From NCBI RefSeq assembly GCF_038246755.1, contig NZ_CP134706.1, positions 5,394,001-5,458,000 on the forward strand: a stretch of 64,000 nt of DNA, written 5' to 3'. Under the pieces are notes generated by a model. The model ran no database searches and was not told the DNA's origin. It saw nothing but the letters and a program-made list of their open reading frames with translations. The DNA is from Micromonospora sp. FIMYZ51 (lineage in GTDB: Bacteria; Actinomycetota; Actinomycetes; Mycobacteriales; Micromonosporaceae). Below, in pieces: positions 54,243-62,808 of the stretch (the first letter of the stretch is position 1; each line of letters starts with the position of its first letter). The position numbers and the translations under genes were made by a program.

Positions 54243-54567
54243 CCGGCTCTCCTTCCTTGCGCCGCCCACGCTATGGCTGCGCCGGCACCGCCGACCCGAC
54301 ATGCTGTGCCCGGTGCGGTCGGGTCGGTCCGCGCCCTCGCATCCCGCCCCGGTGGCCGGAGCGGATATCAGGAGCAATCGGTACCGGGACATCCGCCGCT
54401 GCGACGCTCCCGATTGCCTCCCTGGTCAACGGGGGTGGCCCGCTCAGCCCGTTCCGTCCTGTGCAAGATGCAGATGGCAGGATCCGTGTGCAAGTCTCGT
54501 CCGGGACCTCCGCATCGAAGGCTCCCCCCGGTACGCGGGCAGACGTCAGCCGACCCCTGGAGGCAAT
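54243..54567. other. Divergent promoter region, no gene seen
   Basis: A 325-nt gap between the AraC-type regulator and the roadblock operon. Beyond the two ribosome-binding sites (AAGGAGAG, minus strand; GGAGG, plus strand) no operator, RNA or small gene could be supported. Confidence 0.5.
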
Positions 54568-54939
54568 GTGGCCAACCTCGACACCGCACTCAAGGACGCC
54601 ATGACGATCGACGGCGCGATCGGTGTCGCGCTCGTCGATTACACCAGCGGAATGACGCTCGGCGTGGCCGGCGGCACCCCGGAGATCGACCTCACCGTCG
54701 CCGCGGCCGGCAACACCGACGTGGTACGCGCCAAGATGCGCACCATCGAGATGCTCAAGTTGAACGACCAGATCGAGGACATGCTGATCACCCTCGGCGG
54801 TCAGTACCACATCATCCGGCCGCTCACCGGCTCCAACGGCAAGGGCCTGTTCCTCTACCTGATGCTCAGCAAGAGCCGGTCCAACCTGGCCCTCGCCCGG
54901 CACCAGCTGCGCAGCATCGAGGAGCAGCTGGAACTGTGA
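54568..54939 (+). CDS. Roadblock/LC7-like protein 1
   Basis: A 123-residue protein beginning VANLDTALKDAMTIDGAIGVALVDYTSGMTLGVAGG. The helix-strand-strand start with ALVDYTSGMTLG and the later DMLITLGGQYHIIRPLT strand pair fit the roadblock fold found in regulators of small GTPases. GTG start with GGAGG four bases upstream. The next gene starts inside its stop codon, so the two are coupled. No GTPase or histidine kinase, as in Streptomyces conservons, is encoded nearby. Partner unknown. Confidence 0.75.
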   Translation: MANLDTALKDAMTIDGAIGVALVDYTSGMTLGVAGGTPEIDLTVAAAGNTDVVRAKMRTIEMLKLNDQIEDMLITLGGQYHIIRPLTGSNGKGLFLYLMLSKSRSNLALARHQLRSIEEQLEL

Positions 54940-55406
54940 GCGACCGAGACAACTCCCTGCCCCGCCGTACCGCGCAGCGACCGGTCCTACCGGCGCCGCC
55001 CGGGCTCCCACCGTCGTTGGCCGGCAACCCGTCGTTGCCGTACCCGGCGATCGGCACCGAGCTGGCCGAACTGCGCCTCCAGATCCCCGGCGTGCAGGGA
55101 AGTGTCCTCGGTGGCGTGGACGGCCTGCGGATCGCCGACAACGTCCCGGACGGGCTGGACCCCGACGACCTGGCCGCGATGGCGGCGGCTACCTTCGGCC
55201 TGGGCCGGCAGGTCAGCCTCCGCCTCGGCCAGGGTGAGTTCTGCCAGTCCACCGTCCGCAACCAGGCCGGCTACTTCGCGGTGTACGCGGTCGGCCCGCA
55301 AGCGCTGCTCTCCGTGGTCGGCCAGGACACCATCAACGTGGCCCGGCTGCACATGTACGCCCCACCGGTCGCCGACCGGCTGGCCAAACTCCTCGGCCAA
55401 CCCTGA
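54936..55406 (+). CDS. Roadblock/LC7-like protein 2
   Basis: A 156-residue protein. A Pro-rich N-terminus (about 1-45) precedes a roadblock-like core: ELRLQIPGVQGSVLGGVDGLRIADNVPDGLDPDDLAAMAAATFGLGRQVSL, with a later strand AGYFAVYAVGPQALLSVV. GTG 54936 overlaps the stop of the previous gene (GTGA), giving translational coupling. The pair may form a heterodimer. No enzymatic residues visible. Confidence 0.72.
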   Translation: MSDRDNSLPRRTAQRPVLPAPPGLPPSLAGNPSLPYPAIGTELAELRLQIPGVQGSVLGGVDGLRIADNVPDGLDPDDLAAMAAATFGLGRQVSLRLGQGEFCQSTVRNQAGYFAVYAVGPQALLSVVGQDTINVARLHMYAPPVADRLAKLLGQP

Positions 55407-55439
55407 CGGTCCGGCCGGCGCAGCGATCCCGGCACCGGG

Positions 55440-56057
55440 TCACGGCACCTCGTCGAAGGTCTCCGGCACGGTCAGCCAGGTAGCGTTGCCGGCCGGCCAG
55501 AACAGCACGAAGGCCCGCCCCACCACCGAGTCCAACGGGATCGTGGCCGCCGCGATGTCCTGGCCGTGGCTGTGGTAGTTGGCAAGCGAATCACCGGACG
55601 CCTCCCGGTGGTCGCCCATCACCCACAGCCGGCCCCGCGGGACCGTGATGTCGAACTCCTCCGGCGCCATCCGGTTGCCCGGATACACGTACGGCTCGTC
55701 GAGTGGGTGGTTGTTGACCTCGATCCGGCCCTGCGGGTCGCAGCAGACCACCCGGTCGCCGGGCACCCCGATCACCCGCTTGATGAGGTCGTCTCCGTCC
55801 GGCAGGCTCGGCCAGCTCGCCGGATTCTTGAAGACGATGATCTCGCCCCGCGCGGGTGCCCGGAAGTCGTAGACCAGCTTGTTGACCATGACCCGGTCGT
55901 CGAGCTGCAAAGTCTGCTCCATCGACCCGGACGGGATGAAGAAGCTCTGCACCACGAACTGCCGCACCAGGATCGTCACGACGATGGCCACCGCCACCAG
56001 GATCGGCAACTCCCGCCAGGACGAACGCTTGCTGCTCTTGGTCTGCTCGTCGGTCAC
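55440..56057 (-). CDS. lepB: Signal peptidase I
   Basis: Membrane-bound serine protease that removes signal peptides from Sec and Tat substrates. 205 residues: one N-terminal membrane helix (about 17-35), catalytic S45 in IPSGSM, general-base K93 in DDLIKRVIG, and box E VMGDHREASGDS. GTG 56057 lies 6 nt after TAGCTT (complement of 56064-56069), indicating leaderless translation. Actinobacteria often have several SipS-type copies; this one is solitary. Confidence 0.96.
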   Translation of the reverse strand: MTDEQTKSSKRSSWRELPILVAVAIVVTILVRQFVVQSFFIPSGSMEQTLQLDDRVMVNKLVYDFRAPARGEIIVFKNPASWPSLPDGDDLIKRVIGVPGDRVVCCDPQGRIEVNNHPLDEPYVYPGNRMAPEEFDITVPRGRLWVMGDHREASGDSLANYHSHGQDIAAATIPLDSVVGRAFVLFWPAGNATWLTVPETFDEVP

Positions 56058-56116
56058 GCGCTCAAGCTACCCAACGCCGCTGAACGCCGGGCCACCCGCG
56101 CGGCGCCGGGCCATGG

Positions 56117-56368
56117 CTAAACACGCGGCACGCGGCGCAGCCACCCCAAGAATCTGCCGTACGCGGCCACCGGGTCGGGTGGCTCCGGGCAGATCCGGGT
56201 CAGGTCGGCCGTCGCCTCCCGAAGCAGGTCCGCCAGGTCCACGGCGAGTTGACGCCGTTGGCCGGCATAATCGGCGACCAACTCCATCCGAGCCGTCCCG
56301 CAGGGCCACGGGTGCGCGCACCCGGTGCAGATCCAGATCGGGCGCAACGGCGCGTGACGTTGACTCAT
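56117..56368 (-). CDS. Small Cys-rich CxxC-PWPCG protein, copy 2
   Basis: An 83-residue protein starting MSQRHAPLRPIWICTGCAHPWPCGTARM and ending YGRFLGWLRRVPRV. It is homologous to the core of 8185-8598: shared PLRPxWxC, C-x2-C-x5-C, PWPCGxAR and RFLGWxR. ATG 56368 with GGAGG seven bases upstream, in the same leader GGAGGTACG as copy 1. Divergent from an HTH/TPR regulator, with a perfect palindrome between them. Possible metal-binding partner or modulator of the regulator; unknown function. Confidence 0.8.
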   Translation of the reverse strand: MSQRHAPLRPIWICTGCAHPWPCGTARMELVADYAGQRRQLAVDLADLLREATADLTRICPEPPDPVAAYGRFLGWLRRVPRV

Positions 56369-56451
56369 GCGTACCTCCGGGACGGCTCGACGCGCTTCCG
56401 GCCTCGGCCGGCATCCGTAACGATCGACTCGATCCGCGCGCCCGTACCAGG

Positions 56452-56467
56452 TGTCACCGTGGTGACA
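56452..56467. promoter_or_regulatory. Palindromic operator TGTCACC-GT-GGTGACA
   Basis: A perfect 7-bp inverted repeat with a 2-bp centre, 50 nt before the HTH/TPR gene start and 84 nt before the divergent Cys-rich gene. Probably bound by the adjacent HTH protein (inference). Confidence 0.65.
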
Positions 56468-56516
56468 GGTCAATGTCCCCTCGCCATGTCCCCAGTTCCC
56501 GGTCGATACTGATGGC

Positions 56517-57767
56517 ATGGCCGAGGACGCCACCGAGCCCGATCTCCCCGTCTGGGCGCGGAGACTGCGAGCCGAGCGCAGCGCGCGAGGGTGGTCTCAG
56601 AGCAAGGCGGTCCAGGTGATGCGGGCACACGCCGCCGAACGCCTGCCCGCCGACAACACACTCCTGCGTAACTGGAAGAGGTGGGAGGCTGGCAGTTCCG
56701 AGCCGGACGGCTTCCACAAGGCGCTGATCGCCAAGACGTTCGGCACCGTCACCACCGCCTTCTTCCCACCGGCGGCACCGGGTGACGCCGAGGCCGAGGT
56801 CATCGCCGCCACGGGCATGGAAACTGTGGAGATCCTCGCTCGGCTGAGAAGCTCCGACGTTTCCGACGCCACCCTGCAAGCACTCCGCATCACGGCTGAC
56901 CGGCTCTGCTGCGAGTACCCGTACATGTCCTCCGAGCAGCTCCGCGTCGAGGGCCGCGCCTGGCTACGTCGAATCACCACTCTGCTGGAGCGCCGGCTCA
57001 CGCTCGCTCAACATCGTGAGGTGCTGAGCCTCGCGGGCTGGGTCGCGCTACTCGTCGGCTGCGTCGAGTACGACCTGGGGCTGCGCCGCATTGCCGAGGG
57101 CACCCGCAAAGCTGCGCTGACACTCGGCGAGGAGGCCGGCAACGCCTCCGTCACAGGCTGGGCCTACGAGCTACGCGCCTGGTACGCACTCACCCAGGGC
57201 GACTACCTGGGCGTGGTCGCGGCCGCCGAGGCCGGCGAGGCGATCGCGGCCAGCAACAGTGCGGCGGTGCAACTCGCCGGCCAGAGGGCCAAAGCATGGG
57301 CCCGGCTGGGTGACCGGCGGCAGGTGGAGACGGCGCTGGATCGGGGCCGAACCCTGCTGGAAGCGTTGCCGTACCCGGAAAACACCGACCACCACTTCGT
57401 GGTGGATCCGGCAAAGTTCGACTTCTACGCCATGGACTGCTACCGGCTCGCGGGCGAGGACCGCCTCGCCCAGATGTACGCCGGACAGGTCATCCGCTCA
57501 TCGACCGACCCCGACGGCACCGAACGCAAGCCCATGCGGATCGCCGAAGCACAGCTCACCCTCGGCGTGGTGGCGGCCCGAGCGGGTGACCTCGAAGCTG
57601 CGGTCACCCACGGACGGCAGGCGCTGACCGGCGAGCGAAAGTCGCTGCCTTCGCTGCTGATGTGCTCCCGGGAACTGGCAACGCTCCTACGCGAGCGTTA
57701 CCGGAAGGAACCAGCAGCCCTGTCGTACCTGGACGAGGTGCGAACGCTCACCGCCCAAGGCCGGTAG
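56517..57767 (+). CDS. Helix-turn-helix regulator with TPR-like domain
   Basis: A 416-residue cytosolic regulator. An XRE/Cro-type helix-turn-helix (about residues 13-65, LRAERSARGWSQSKAVQVMRAHA...TLLRNWKRWEAG) is followed by helical TPR-like repeats to the C-terminus (VTGWAYELRAWYALTQGDYLGVVAAAEAG and similar). The architecture is frequent in actinobacterial developmental and secondary-metabolism regulators that sense peptides or partners through TPRs. ATG start; the palindrome TGTCACCGTGGTGACA lies upstream. Paired divergently with a small Cys-rich protein. Confidence 0.9.
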   Translation: MAEDATEPDLPVWARRLRAERSARGWSQSKAVQVMRAHAAERLPADNTLLRNWKRWEAGSSEPDGFHKALIAKTFGTVTTAFFPPAAPGDAEAEVIAATGMETVEILARLRSSDVSDATLQALRITADRLCCEYPYMSSEQLRVEGRAWLRRITTLLERRLTLAQHREVLSLAGWVALLVGCVEYDLGLRRIAEGTRKAALTLGEEAGNASVTGWAYELRAWYALTQGDYLGVVAAAEAGEAIAASNSAAVQLAGQRAKAWARLGDRRQVETALDRGRTLLEALPYPENTDHHFVVDPAKFDFYAMDCYRLAGEDRLAQMYAGQVIRSSTDPDGTERKPMRIAEAQLTLGVVAARAGDLEAAVTHGRQALTGERKSLPSLLMCSRELATLLRERYRKEPAALSYLDEVRTLTAQGR

Positions 57768-57894
57768 CTGGTGGGTTCTTGCGGTCGGGGCAGAGTGGGC
57801 TGGTCGTGCCGCACCGCTCCTTCCACCAGCCCGCGGATCCCACCGATGACTGGTAGCTGCTCGGTGGAGAGGTACTCCTGCCACGGCATCCGAT

Positions 57895-58140
57895 TCAGTC
57901 GGGCCCATGCGGCAGTAAACCCTTCTTGCTGCGCCGGATGAACATCCATTCGGGGCAGTCCGGTGCGGTGTCGCGGCACTTCGGGCACTGTAGGACTCCT
58001 TCGCGGAAGTCCCGCTCGCCGGGGGAGTACACCTCGGTGAGCAGGCCTGGCCGGTCGGGATGACCGAGATGGAGATCGTCGGTCAGATCCAGTTCGATTT
58101 CGTATTGTGCGTGCCACACCGCAGTGTTCGGAGGGGCCAT
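57895..58140 (-). pseudogene. Possibly frameshifted small CxxC-containing protein
   Basis: An 81-residue frame starting MAPPNTAVWHAQYEIELDLTDDLHLG, with QCPKCRDTAPDCPEWMF, and AAGGAC just before the ATG. After RRSKKG it ends early. One base shifted, another frame continues with FTAAWARLNRMPWQEYLSTEQLPVIGG and overlaps the 3' end of the HTH/TPR gene. A lost G in a G-run would explain this. No family recognised; could equally be a short intact gene. Confidence 0.4.
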
Positions 58141-58604
58141 GTCCTTCAATGCAAGAAGGTGCGGCGCTGAGAACCACGGGCTACGACATGCCCGAATTTC
58201 CGCACCACTTGGCCAAGAATCGCAATCAGTGGCGGCCTGCACTACGCGGGATAGGGTCACAGATGGTGCGGGTGACGGCGGCAGTGAATATGGGAAGCGC
58301 GTTGGGAGCACAGCGCTGACCCGACTACGTCGTTGGGCTCGACCGGGGCGATGGCGGCGAGGGGAGCAACCTGCTCCCCTCCGACTATGGTGTTTGCACT
58401 GTTCAGAGGCAATCTTCAGTGATAGTGGGGAAGCACCGCCACGATGAAATAGGGCTGTTCGGGATGGGCGGTGCGGCGCTGCTCCCAATCCGACGACCGG
58501 GCGGGGAGCAGGTGGGGTTGAAATCAGCAGCGCCGAACAGTGTCGAACGGCGTTCAGCGGCGTTGGGCGATGGCGGCTGAGCCGGGCTGATCTATGTTTT
58601 TGCT
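58141..58604. other. Lower-GC stretch without supported genes
   Basis: About 460 nt with visibly lower GC and weak codon bias than the rest of the window. Open frames on both strands lack starts with ribosome-binding sites and have no recognisable motif. The heptamer GGGCGAT at 58565-58571 equals the complement of the acceptor end of the tRNA remnant that follows. Looks like foreign or decayed DNA. Confidence 0.5.
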
Positions 58605-58670
58605 GGTCAGCGGCTTGATCGGGCTACGTTCGCACCGGAGAGGTCACTGGTTCGATCCCAGTATCGCCCA
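58605..58670 (+). tRNA. tRNA remnant lacking its 5' acceptor strand
   Basis: The T-arm is perfect: ACTGG-TTCGATC-CCAGT (58646-58662), followed by ATCGCCC and A, preceded by variable loop AGGTC. An anticodon arm CTACG-TTCGCAC-CGGAG (one mismatch) would give anticodon CGC (Ala). A D-arm GGTC-AGCGGCTT-GATC is at 58605-58620, with 3 instead of 1 nt after it. The expected 5' partner GGGCGAT is missing at its place but occurs about 34 nt further upstream. Probably a decayed tRNA or an integration-site remnant. Confidence 0.5.
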
Positions 58671-58698
58671 CACCTGCCCAATAGCAGGTCGACGAGGT

Positions 58699-58726
58699 AG
58701 AGCCGCCCCCGATCGAGGGCGGCTCT
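58699..58726 (+). terminator. Hairpin downstream of the tRNA remnant
   Basis: AGAGCCGCCC (58699-58708) pairs with GGGCGGCTCT (58717-58726), followed by TG and C/T-rich sequence. Placed as expected for a tRNA terminator. Confidence 0.65.
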
Positions 58727-58997
58727 TGCTGACTCAGCTACGCGTCAGCCTCAAGGTCGGCGAACGCGTCCAGCCCACGCTTCGTACGCCCATCCGCCCT
58801 GTGGTTGTAAAGGTTCAGCGTCCTGAAACTTGCCTCAATCATGAAGATTCTGGATTCTGGAGACCAAAGATCGTTAGCCTCGGCCCTTCGTTAAGGGCTG
58901 TCCAAGGAGTGGACCGGAAACGAAGAAGTGCCTTCTGATCAGGGAAAATAGGGCTTGTCGAGAGTCCTGTTAACCCGTCACGGAAGGCACTTGCTGG

Positions 58998-60394
58998 GTG
59001 AAGACTACCCGAACACGTCCGAAGATCATGGTCACGGGGGACGGGCGAGGCGTGGTCGGTCACGCCGGCGCCCGTCTGCTCGCCGATCTCGCGGATACGA
59101 CCGGTTTGACCAGCGCATTCAGCCAGGCACTGGCAGGACTGCGGCAGCGGCAGGGCGGGCACGACCCGGGCCGGATCGCGGTCGATCTCGCCGTGATGCT
59201 CGCCGACGGCGGCGAGGCCATCGCTGACCTGGCAGTACTGCGAAACCAGCCATCCCTGTTCGGAACGGTCGCGTCCGACCCGACCGCGTGGCGACTGTTG
59301 TCGCAGCTCGACGAAACGATGCTGGCCGAACTGCGGGCCGCCCGGGCACACGCCCGCGAGGTCGCCTGGGCCCAGCACGCCGAGGTCCGCGGCGACCTGC
59401 CGCAACCGATGGTGGCCGGTCAGCGGGTGGACGGCCTGGTCCTGGACATCGACGCGACCATCGTGATCTGCCATTCCGAGAAGGAGTCCGCGACCCGCAC
59501 CTGGAAGAAGACCTTCGGGTTCCACCCACTGCTGTGCTTTCTGGACAACACCGGCGAGGCCCTCGCCGGTCTGCTGCGCGAAGGCCGGGCCGGCTCGAAC
59601 ACCACCACCGACCACATCACCGTCCTGGACCAGGCTCTCGCCCAGATCCCCGACATCCACCGGCACGGGACCCCGATCCTGCTGCGCTCGGATTCGGCCG
59701 GATCCAGTCACGGTTTCCTCGCCCACATCCGGTCCTGGCGCGAACGTCACCTCGACATCCGCTTCAGTGTCGGCGCCGCGATCACCGAACCGGTCAGGAA
59801 GCGATCCGGGCCGCGACCGGCTGGGTCCCCGCTGTCGACACCGGCGGTGACCTGCGCGAACATGCCGAGGTCTGCGAGATCACCGGCCTGTTCGAGGCGG
59901 CCGGCTGGCCCGAGGGCACCCGGTTCCTGGTCCGCCGGGAACGCCCGCACCCCGGCGCCCAACTGTCGTTGTTCGACACCATCGAAGGCTGGCGGCACCA
60001 GGTCGTGGCCACCGACACCCCGCCCGGCACGGGCAGCATCCAGTTCCTGGAAGCCCGGCATCGGGCTCACGCCAGGGTGGAGGACAAGATCCGCACCGGC
60101 AAGACCACCGGCTTCGGCCGGTTCCCGTCCCGCGTCTTCGCGATCAACCAGGCCTGGCTCCAACTCGCCCTGACCGGCATCGACCTGCTCGCCTGGACCC
60201 AGACCATTCTCCTGGACGGCGACCTCGCCAAAGCCGAACCCAAGAAGCTTCGCTACCGGCTGCTGCACGTCGCGGCCCGGATCACCCGCACCGCCCGCAG
60301 GACCCGCCTCGCCATCGCCGCCGACTGGCCTTGGGCCGATGCCCTGAACAGCGCATTCACCAACCTCACGGCACTACCCCGCCCCACCGGCTGA
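58998..60394 (+). pseudogene. IS1380-family transposase with frameshift
   Basis: The first frame runs from GTG 58998 with DDE-transposase-like segments DGLVLDIDATIVICHSEKE, FGFHPLLCFLDNTGEALAGLLREG and LLRSDSAGSSHGFL, up to AAITEPVR. At about 59796-59800 the frame shifts. The homologous continuation EAIRAATGWVPAVDTGGDLREHAE through LLAWTQTILLDGDLAKAEPKKLRYRLLHVAARI is in another frame and ends at TGA 60394. One missing G (GTCAGG-AAGCG instead of GTCAGGGAAGCG) explains it. The full product would be about 465 residues, normal for the family. Either a pseudogene or a sequencing error. Confidence 0.88.
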
Positions 60395-60431
60395 CCCCGC
60401 GACTCACGCCCCGACCAGCAACACAGAGGAA

Positions 60432-60448
60432 CCCGGCCCCGCGCCGGG
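60432..60448 (+). terminator. Hairpin after the transposase
   Basis: CCCGGC-CCCGC-GCCGGG followed by CCTTTAG, 38 nt behind the transposase stop. Confidence 0.65.
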
Positions 60449-60538
60449 CCTTTAGCATGCCACCAAAACAGCAACAAACACCCGAATCACATTCATCGAA
60501 TGATGGCTATGGGTCGACGCTTAAGCGAAAGACCGAGG

Positions 60539-61585
60539 TTAGGACAAGCGGTGGCCGGGCGTCGCCCGGTCCCCGGATGTGGGAGGCCAAGGAAGTCCCG
60601 CAGCGAGGCGCACCACCGTGTACGGCAGCACCGGATTCTCCGCCCCGTACTGAAAGTTGACCACGAGGAGGTCGCGGCCATCGAACGCCGCCGTCGACGG
60701 GCCGTGGAGCGTGGGGCCCGTCAGTTGCCCGAGCAGCCTTGCCCGGTCAGCGCGGCGGTTGAGCCGCAGCACGTTGACGGTGTTGCCGTTCCCGTCGATG
60801 TTGCTGACCACGTAGAGCGTGCGGCCGCGTACGAGCAGGCCGTCGCCGTGAACCGTGGCGCCGCCCAGGTCGATTGCACGGACCGTGCGCAGCCGGAGGT
60901 CGATGCGGTGCAACGCGCCGTCGTTGTAGTCGGCGACGATGAGGTGGCGCTGGTCGGGGGTGACCACCAGGCCGTTTAGGTTGAACCCGGCGTTCCAGTC
61001 GATGCTGGTGCCGCGCAGGTCGAGGAAGGTGGGTAGCGGCTTGGTGGTGCCGGCGCCACCGCGTAGGTCCGCTTCGGGAATCCGGTAGAGGGTCGGCTGG
61101 AACGAGTCGGTGACGTAGACGTCGCCGTTGTCGGTCAGTGCGACGTCGTTCAGCATGGGATTCGGGGCGGCGGTGGCGAAGCGGTGCAGGAGTGCACCGG
61201 TGCGGGTGTCGTACACCCATACGTATCCGGTTCCTCCGCCGGCGACGATGAGCCGGCCGCGGTGGTCGACCTTCATCCCACCGGCGGTGGTCCGGCCGTC
61301 CGCGGCGTCGCCGGGCAGCCATAGCGTGGTTTGCGGTGAGCGGACGTCACCGCGGTAGATGCGCCCGTCGGTCAGGCTGCTGACGTAGAAGTACGGGCTC
61401 CGGGGGTCGCGGGCTATGCCCTCGGGGTAGGCGTCGTCGCCGGCCAGGGCGTAACTGTCCGGCCGCGGACCGACGGCAGGGGACGCCGAGGGCGGCACAG
61501 ACGCCGATGCCGGCGCAGGTACGGCGCCGAGCGCGCCGAGCATCGGGATGATCAGAATCGCGAGTAGTCGTCGTATGTTTTGCAC
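60539..61585 (-). CDS. Secreted SMP-30/gluconolactonase-like beta-propeller protein
   Basis: A 348-residue exported protein. A signal peptide (about 1-29, RRLLAILIIPMLGALGAVPAPASA) is followed by a six-bladed propeller: AYPEGIARDPRSPYFYVSSLTDGRIYRGD, MKVDHRGRLIVAGGGTGYVWVYD, LNDVALTDNGDVYVTDSFQPTLYRI and FNLNGLVVTPDQRHLIVADYNDGALHRIDL. Such proteins are lactonases, strictosidine-synthase-like enzymes or non-enzymatic sensors; metal ligands cannot be confirmed by eye. GTG 61585 has GGGAGG five bases upstream. Divergent from a LysR gene, which probably controls it. Confidence 0.88.
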   Translation of the reverse strand: MQNIRRLLAILIIPMLGALGAVPAPASASVPPSASPAVGPRPDSYALAGDDAYPEGIARDPRSPYFYVSSLTDGRIYRGDVRSPQTTLWLPGDAADGRTTAGGMKVDHRGRLIVAGGGTGYVWVYDTRTGALLHRFATAAPNPMLNDVALTDNGDVYVTDSFQPTLYRIPEADLRGGAGTTKPLPTFLDLRGTSIDWNAGFNLNGLVVTPDQRHLIVADYNDGALHRIDLRLRTVRAIDLGGATVHGDGLLVRGRTLYVVSNIDGNGNTVNVLRLNRRADRARLLGQLTGPTLHGPSTAAFDGRDLLVVNFQYGAENPVLPYTVVRLAAGLPWPPTSGDRATPGHRLS

Positions 61586-61603
61586 AGTTTCCTCCCGCTC
61601 CGG

Positions 61604-61645
61604 CTTGTCGTATCGAGCGTGCCCCTGGAGGGAACCGCCGACAAG
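61604..61645. promoter_or_regulatory. Inverted repeat in the LysR/propeller divergent promoter
   Basis: CTTGTCG (61604-61610) and CGACAAG (61639-61645), 28 nt apart, within the 92-nt gap between start codons. Suitable as paired LysR binding sites; inference. Confidence 0.45.
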
Positions 61646-61677
61646 ATCCATGAGGTATGGGCGGGTACCTTCGCGGT

Positions 61678-62574
61678 ATGTCGGTGGATCTACGCCTCAT
61701 GCGGTACGTCGTCACGGTCGCCGAGGAGGGCAGTTTCGAGCGGGCCGCGCATCGCTTGCACATGGCGCAGCCACCGCTGAGCCGGCAGATCCGCGACTTG
61801 GAGCGGCAACTCGGCGTACCGCTGTTCACCCGCCGCCCGACCCGCCTCACCGAGGCCGGGACGGCTTTCGTGGCGTCTGCGCGCAAGGTGCTGAGCGACG
61901 CGGACGCGATGGTCCAGGCGACGCGGGCGGCCGGGCGGGGCCACGCCGGTACGGTTCGCATCGGTACGGTCGTCAGCGCGGCGCACGAGGTGGTGCCGCA
62001 ACTGCTGGACGCGCTGCGGGCGGCGCATCCGGACATCACCGTTCGCACGGGCGAAGCGTGGCCGACCGAACTCGAGGCCGGGTTGCGCGCGGGCCGCTTC
62101 GATCTGGTGCTGTCGCGGGGCGCCTCTGCTCAGTCGGACCTCGCCCGGCAGACGGTACGCCGGGAACCGCTGGTCGCCGTCGTCGGTCCCCGGCACCCGT
62201 TTGCCGGGCGTCCGACCGCGGCATTGAACGACCTGCGGATCGGCCCGATCAACCTGCCGCCCGAACACCTGACACCCGGCTACCGCGCCGCCATATTCGC
62301 CGCCTGCGCCCGGGCTGGCGTGCCGCTCGACGCTCGGGATTGCCAGCAACTCGGCTGGCGCCGCGTGGGCATCGCCGAGGACATCGGGTTTTCGCTGGTA
62401 CCCCGGTCGCTTGCCGCGCTGCCCACGGTCGACGGCGTCGTCCTCACCCTCACCGACGACCTGCCGGCGTCAGACCTGGAGCTGATGTGGCGAGGCGATG
62501 CGCTGCCGCCAGCCGCTGCGGTCGTCGTCGACGTGGCTGCCCAACTCACCCGGCAGCGCGGCTGGGCGGGGTAG
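61678..62574 (+). CDS. LysR-family transcriptional regulator
   Basis: A 298-residue regulator. N-terminal helix-turn-helix: LRLMRYVVTVAEEGSFERAAHRLHMAQPPLSRQIRDLERQLGVPLFTR. C-terminal periplasmic-binding-like co-inducer domain from about residue 90 (VRIGTVVSAAHEVVPQLLDALRAAHPDITV). ATG 61678 is 6 nt after TACCTT (61666-61671), a leaderless arrangement; the in-frame ATG at 61657 would include that -10 element. Divergent from the secreted propeller protein, the classical LysR-target layout. Confidence 0.93.
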   Translation: MSVDLRLMRYVVTVAEEGSFERAAHRLHMAQPPLSRQIRDLERQLGVPLFTRRPTRLTEAGTAFVASARKVLSDADAMVQATRAAGRGHAGTVRIGTVVSAAHEVVPQLLDALRAAHPDITVRTGEAWPTELEAGLRAGRFDLVLSRGASAQSDLARQTVRREPLVAVVGPRHPFAGRPTAALNDLRIGPINLPPEHLTPGYRAAIFAACARAGVPLDARDCQQLGWRRVGIAEDIGFSLVPRSLAALPTVDGVVLTLTDDLPASDLELMWRGDALPPAAAVVVDVAAQLTRQRGWAG

Positions 62575-62808
62575 CCTGACGTTCGGCGATCTGGGCCGGG
62601 TCCACGGCCGCCTACGGATGACCGGGTTGCGGTAGGCGGCGTCCCAGGTGTTCCCGCCGAGCCGGCGCCCGAGGGCTGAGTCTGGACGGGTTGTCCGGTG
62701 CCGCACGCAGTCCGGCAGCGGTCAACAGCGTCGCCCTGCGTCACCGTGATTCGTTGGCGGTCGGTGCCCGGTCGGTCGCTTCGCAGACGGCACACCTGGG
62801 CTTTGCCG

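Larger units (their letters stand above)
58880..60450 (+). mobile_element. IS1380-type insertion sequence, inactivated; ends approximate
   Basis: Limits are guessed from a left hairpin (GCCCTT-CGTT-AAGGGC, 58883-58898) upstream of the transposase and the terminator at 60432-60448 after it. No matching terminal inverted repeats or target duplication could be found by eye, so the true ends may differ. The surrounding lower-GC DNA and the tRNA remnant suggest a mobile-element landing zone. Confidence 0.45.

Noticed and set aside
58880..60450. Terminal inverted repeats of the IS1380-type element
   Set aside because: No matching ends could be identified by eye, so the borders are reported only as approximate.
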